DNA of 10,622 nt from Candidatus Latescibacterota bacterium (GTDB lineage Bacteria > Blakebacterota > Blakebacteria > Blakebacterales > Blakebacteraceae), in contig JAGLTZ010000230.1 in the NCBI GenBank assembly GCA_023135015.1, positions 1 through 10,622 on the forward strand, written 5' to 3'. The notes beneath the pieces were generated by a model. That model saw only the letters and a list, made by a program, of their open reading frames with translations, ran no database searches and was not told the origin of the DNA. Numbering within the stretch: the stretch's first letter is position 1; every line of letters begins with the position of its first letter. A program made the translations under genes and the position numbers. Positions 7,563-10,622 of the stretch are shown here, one piece after another.

Positions 7563-7591
7563 TTGATTGGGTGGTTCACATCCGTTAATAT
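7563..7591 (+). promoter_or_regulatory. Candidate internal promoter before the DUF6305-like gene
   Basis: TTGATT (7563-7568) and TAATAT (7586-7591) are spaced by exactly 17 bases. They lie in the 99-base gap that is the largest break in the rightward cluster. The -10 differs from TATAAT at two positions. A start here would give a leader of about 40 bases before ATG 7637. It could uncouple the exported-protein/permease/hydrolase part from pgsBC. No terminator is seen between the two parts. Confidence 0.4.
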
Positions 7592-7636
7592 ACAGGTCGA
7601 TTAGTTGCAGCCATAATTTCAATAAAGGAGAACGCC

Positions 7637-8251
7637 ATGAAACGGCTATTCAGATTGATGGCTGGAACAATTATTATTTCTAGCTTTTTATTGGCAGTTT
7701 TTTCACCAGTTTTTACCCAAGAAAGTAGTGAAAAAGCTGAATTACCTGTTCTGGTTACTTCCTGTGGTCAGAGTCCGGGGCCTGTAAGGATACAATTCTT
7801 CCTGAAAAGATTACAGATTGATCATGTCTACAATCTGCATGTTGCCGCTGGAGACCTATCCGCGGCAAAGGAATCCGGGGCCCCGTTCAAATCTTTAATA
7901 ATTGTGACGGGAGCAAGCCTGAAAGGAATGGGAGCAGCCGGGGTTTCCATCAAGGACGAGCTCGAAAGAATAGGGGGAGTGATCGAGGAGGCGAAGAGAC
8001 AGGGCATCAAGATCATAGGAGCACATATCGAGGGGATGTCGAGACGCGCGCAGGGTGCGGCCCCCGGCGACAATTCCGACGAGCTTTCCATCGATGCGGT
8101 CTGCCCCGAATCCCAACTGCTGATCATTCTGAAGGAAGGAGACGAGGACGGGAGGTTCACAACGATTTCAAACGCCAATAGCATACCGATGATCGTATTC
8201 GAAAAGAATATGGAGCTGGGTGACGTCTTAAGGAATATTTTCGAGAAATAG
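7637..8251 (+). CDS. Exported protein of unknown function, DUF6305-like
   Basis: A 204-residue secreted or periplasmic protein. Residues 1-27 make a signal peptide (K-R start, hydrophobic 9-26, cleavage near V-F-T/Q28). The mature part looks like a compact alpha/beta fold: strands L-P-V-L-V-T and S-L-I-I-V-T-G, then K-G-M-G-A-A-G-V, a helix from about 109, and I-K-I-I-G-A-H. It resembles the DUF6305 family that I recall beside pgs-type loci, but I cannot verify this here. AAGGAG with a six-base spacer gives a strong start. The first ~45 codons are clearly AT-richer than the rest. It lies 12 bases before a DctM-like permease, so a role as an extracytoplasmic partner of that permease is plausible but inferred. 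No catalytic motif was identified. Confidence 0.7.
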   Translation: MKRLFRLMAGTIIISSFLLAVFSPVFTQESSEKAELPVLVTSCGQSPGPVRIQFFLKRLQIDHVYNLHVAAGDLSAAKESGAPFKSLIIVTGASLKGMGAAGVSIKDELERIGGVIEEAKRQGIKIIGAHIEGMSRRAQGAAPGDNSDELSIDAVCPESQLLIILKEGDEDGRFTTISNANSIPMIVFEKNMELGDVLRNIFEK

Positions 8252-8263
8252 GGGCAGTGGCCG

Positions 8264-9556
8264 GTGAGTATGTTCACATATGCCGGGATAGTACTCGGCG
8301 TAATGGTGGTCGTATACGTAACTGCCAAACTCTTCAAGCTGTCAACAGAACTGTCGATGCTGGCCGCGGCCATTGCCGGGGGGCTGGCGGGTGGATTTGG
8401 GATCCCCGTGAGGCACATAGCGGAGGGTTCGATAACTTATCTGGATATCAATCTCATTTTCATAACAGCCACACTTTTTATGAATATCCTGAAGGAATCG
8501 GGCGGGATCGCCTTCGTAGTCAGGGGTATCCTGACAAGGTTTCACAATAACAGAGCGCTTCTCCTCATGCTGCTCACCCTGCTGCTTCTGCTCCCCGGGG
8601 CTCTCACCGGTGCCGGCAGTGTCACGGTTCTTATAACCGGGGGGATGGTCGCCATCGTACTCAACTATATGGGGATCCCCCTCAACAGGACCGCGGCAAT
8701 CGTGTTTATTATCGCGGGCCTGAGCGCAGCAGCGCCTCCAGTAAGCCTGTGGGCGATGATGACGGCCGCCGGTGTAAACATGCCGTATGTGGGCTTTTTT
8801 CTGCCGCTGCTGGTGCCGTGTGTTATTGCATCTCTGATAACGGTTTTCGTGCTGGGCTGGAAAGGTTCGAAAACCGACCTCGGAAGGGCCCTTGCAGAAC
8901 TGCCTGTGCCCCCGGCGGGTATGAACTGGTTGAAGGTCATCATTCCGTTCGCCCTGTTCATACTGCTGATATTCATCGGAAGGCGCTGGCCCCATTCAAC
9001 CCCGGTTATCGGCCTTCCATTGATGTTTCTCTTCGCAGCGGCTACTTCCTGGATCCTCTCTCCTGTGAAACTGGATATTCTCAGGATATCCAGGGAAACC
9101 GTCGATCAGCTTCTTCCTCTGATCGGGACACTGACATGTGTCGGGATCCTTGTGCAGCTGATGACGCTGACAGGGGTCAGGGGTCTTCTGGCAGTAACGA
9201 CCGTGACCCTTCCCATCTTTCTTGTCTTCGCCACTCTCTTTGTGGTTCTGCCGGTCTCTGAGGCCGTACTGATGTGGGGAGCCGCTCCGGTCATAGGCGT
9301 TCCTCTTGTACTGCTTTTCAACACTATCGGACTCAATCCGATAGTTGCTCTTGCCGGAATGAGTGTCATATGGCCGCTGGGCGATGCCCTGCCGCCAACC
9401 GCTATTATCGGAAGGCTGACTGTGGATGTCGTCGACTACAAGGACTCCTATATAGGGTTCCTGAAAACGTGCGCGATTCCAGCCATTATAATCATGGCCA
9501 TAGGCACGCTGATGGTGGTTTTCAGCAGCAGCCTGGGTTTCCTGACAGGTCTGTGA
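8264..9556 (+). CDS. Polytopic IT-superfamily permease, TRAP DctM-like
   Basis: Inner-membrane transporter of 430 residues with about 10-12 hydrophobic helices and very few charged residues. The layout suggests two repeated halves, each with a re-entrant-like motif: S-A-A-A-P-P-V-S-L-W near 154-163 and W-P-L-G-D-A-L-P-P-T-A near 369-379. This is typical of the ion-transporter superfamily that includes TRAP large permeases and dicarboxylate or citrate carriers. No DctQ-type four-helix subunit and no classical DctP binding protein is adjacent. The substrate is presumably an acidic small molecule (glutamate, N-acyl-glutamate or dicarboxylate), by context only. The GTG at 8264 has AGGGGC about eight bases upstream. 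ATG at 8270 is an alternative. It probably shares a transcript with the DUF6305-like gene. The fold assignment is good and the direction of transport is unknown. Confidence 0.75.
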   Translation: MSMFTYAGIVLGVMVVVYVTAKLFKLSTELSMLAAAIAGGLAGGFGIPVRHIAEGSITYLDINLIFITATLFMNILKESGGIAFVVRGILTRFHNNRALLLMLLTLLLLLPGALTGAGSVTVLITGGMVAIVLNYMGIPLNRTAAIVFIIAGLSAAAPPVSLWAMMTAAGVNMPYVGFFLPLLVPCVIASLITVFVLGWKGSKTDLGRALAELPVPPAGMNWLKVIIPFALFILLIFIGRRWPHSTPVIGLPLMFLFAAATSWILSPVKLDILRISRETVDQLLPLIGTLTCVGILVQLMTLTGVRGLLAVTTVTLPIFLVFATLFVVLPVSEAVLMWGAAPVIGVPLVLLFNTIGLNPIVALAGMSVIWPLGDALPPTAIIGRLTVDVVDYKDSYIGFLKTCAIPAIIIMAIGTLMVVFSSSLGFLTGL

Positions 9557-9597
9557 TCGTGCGGAAAATAGGCATTCAGACAATGCGGGGTTAAAAA

Positions 9598-9762
9598 ATG
9601 GATTTGATGACTAATATAATAACGATAATGTACTATTTGTTAGTTGCTTACATTGTGGTTATAATAATATGGAATTTAATCAAGACAAAAAAGTGGGAAA
9701 AAGAAATACTGTATATTGTAGTATTATTGCCGTTCCTGCTGCGGTTATTCAGGCTAAAATAG
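9598..9762 (+). CDS. 54-residue AT-rich small membrane protein, two helices
   Basis: An open frame of 54 codons between the permease and the hydrolase. Two hydrophobic segments (about 5-27 and 36-50) flank a basic/acidic loop K-T-K-K-W-E-K-E, as in a helical hairpin with the loop in the cytoplasm. GGGG seven bases before the ATG is a weak ribosome site, and ATG at 9607 is an alternative start. The stop is directly overlapped by AGAGG, the ribosome site of the next gene, which supports real, coupled translation. By my count GC is about 29%, far below the flanking genes. I do not recognise the family. Bacillus pgs operons also carry a ~55-residue membrane protein (PgsE), but no sequence similarity is evident. 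It could be an accessory subunit of the permease or synthase. Confidence 0.6.
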   Translation: MDLMTNIITIMYYLLVAYIVVIIIWNLIKTKKWEKEILYIVVLLPFLLRLFRLK

Positions 9763-9773
9763 AGGCGTAGATC

Positions 9774-10622
9774 ATGACTGATAATAATGGATATATCCGT
9801 AAAATCACCCTGTGTGGCATCGGTCTGCTTCTCTTGGTACTCTCCGGGATCAGCTTCTACCGGAGCAGGCATCTGAAGGAGCCTGTCGTCCTGAGTCCGG
9901 GAGTGACTGAGGTCAAGAAACTGGGCGAATATTTCCCGGAGATCAGCGGCACGATAAATGACTGCAACATTTACTTCTTCGAAGGGGAAGAAGAGGGCGC
10001 CACGATATTCGTTATGGGAGGAACGCATCCGGAGGAGCCGGCGGGCAGGCTCGCTACATGGCTGTTCGCGGAGAATGCCGTGATGGAGAAGGGGAGACTG
10101 ATCCTGGTCCTGAGCGGGAATCGGAGTGGGACGACGGTTACGCGTCTGGGCGGCGCATATCCGCCCGATTACACGATTCCGACAGAGTGGGGGGAACGTA
10201 GATTCAGGATGGGCGACCGTTGGTCCAATCCCCTCGATCAGTGGCCCGACCCGGAGGTTTACATCCACTACCCCAGCAGGCAGAACCTGGCGTACGTAGA
10301 CATCCGCAATCTAAACAGAACCTGGCCCGGGAGACCTAACGGCACGCTCACCGAAAAGACCTGCTATGCATTCATGGAGCTTATCCGCAAAGAGGCGGTG
10401 GATATCTTCATAGATCTTCACGAAGCGGAATTACAGTATCCCGTGATCAGTACGATAGTCACCCATGAGAGGGGGCAGGAACTCGCCACCTTTGTGTCGA
10501 TGATGGTCAGTGACTTCGAGGGCTTCAATATAGGAACTGAGTTTTCCCCGAAGAACCTTCACGGGTTGTCTCATCGTGAGGTGGGGGATTATTCGAACGC
10601 AATTTCACTCCTGTTTGAAGCA
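9774..10622 (+). CDS. Membrane-anchored succinylglutamate desuccinylase/aspartoacylase-like zinc hydrolase (C-terminus beyond window)
   Basis: Zinc hydrolase of the M14-related AstE/AspA family, which cleaves N-acyl amino acids. The 283 visible residues begin with a hydrophobic helix (about 11-28), so the enzyme is probably anchored and faces outward. Canonical AstE and aspartoacylase are cytosolic. Zinc ligands are visible as H85-x-x-E88 in G-G-T-H-P-E-E and H216 in D-L-H-E. The substrate-binding R178-N-L-N181-R182-x-W-P-G block matches the family R-D-L-N-R-x-F-P-G. E282, at the last bases of the window, sits where a catalytic Glu could lie but cannot be confirmed. AGAGG eight bases before the ATG overlaps the stop of the 54-residue ORF. 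In this cluster it may trim or release gamma-glutamyl or N-acyl-glutamate products. That role is inferred, and a carboxypeptidase activity is an alternative. Confidence 0.85.
   Translation, partial: MTDNNGYIRKITLCGIGLLLLVLSGISFYRSRHLKEPVVLSPGVTEVKKLGEYFPEISGTINDCNIYFFEGEEEGATIFVMGGTHPEEPAGRLATWLFAENAVMEKGRLILVLSGNRSGTTVTRLGGAYPPDYTIPTEWGERRFRMGDRWSNPLDQWPDPEVYIHYPSRQNLAYVDIRNLNRTWPGRPNGTLTEKTCYAFMELIRKEAVDIFIDLHEAELQYPVISTIVTHERGQELATFVSMMVSDFEGFNIGTEFSPKNLHGLSHREVGDYSNAISLLFEA

Noticed and set aside
7538..7636. Rho-independent terminator between the pgsW-like and DUF6305-like genes
   Set aside because: No GC-rich inverted repeat followed by a T-run was found. The short G/C runs near 7530-7552 do not pair well.
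8342..9583. Long minus-strand frames (195-217 codons) opposite the permease
   Set aside because: They are mirror frames of a long hydrophobic coding sequence, giving His/Gln/Asp-rich nonsense proteins. The plus-strand protein is a clear polytopic transporter.
9648..10268. 206-codon minus-strand open frame opposite the hydrolase
   Set aside because: It runs antisense to the 54-residue ORF and to the AstE-like gene, whose zinc motifs are clear. The predicted protein has no recognisable domain and is rich in unusual residue mixes.

Overview
The window has moderate GC content and reads like a Gram-negative-type bacterium. Three products have Sec signal peptides, several are anchored membrane proteins, and Arg is often encoded by AGA/AGG. 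GTG and TTG starts seem to be used alongside ATG. Two exported M28 peptidases beside a Pgs/Cap-like locus would suit an uncultured lineage of the FCB or candidate-phylum type, but that is only a guess. No rRNA, tRNA, CRISPR array, IS element or attachment site was recognised.

Left half (1-4507, minus strand). Three genes are read leftwards. The first is an exported M28 zinc aminopeptidase with a PA-type insert (4507-2924). Five bases later comes a 335-residue protein that matches only the front half of a type IIG (Eco57I-like) restriction-modification enzyme (2918-1911). It carries a PD-(D/E)XK nuclease domain and part of the following helical domain, and stops just where the methyltransferase domain should begin. 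After a 150-bp gap there is a second exported M28 peptidase (1760 to beyond base 1) with an acidic insertion.

Divergent spacer (4508-4821). This holds a 13-bp direct repeat at a 17-bp period just upstream of the first peptidase. It also holds a plausible sigma70-type promoter facing right and a possible small leader ORF whose stop overlaps the TTG start of the next gene.

Right half (4822-10622, plus strand). This is a compact cluster: pgsB (capB-like amide ligase), pgsC (capC-like membrane protein), a 'poly-gamma-glutamate system' protein (pgsW-like), an exported protein resembling DUF6305, a polytopic IT-superfamily/TRAP-DctM-like permease, a 54-residue very AT-rich two-helix membrane protein, and a membrane-anchored succinylglutamate desuccinylase/aspartoacylase-like zinc hydrolase cut by the window edge. 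The first three genes overlap or nearly touch. A candidate internal promoter precedes the DUF6305-like gene.

The likely theme is an envelope system that makes a gamma-linked glutamate (or similar) amide polymer or conjugate and then transports or trims it. Compared with the Bacillus pgsBCAE operon, no pgsA/capA is visible. An exported acyl-amide hydrolase and a permease are present instead. The chemistry of the product cannot be read from sequence.
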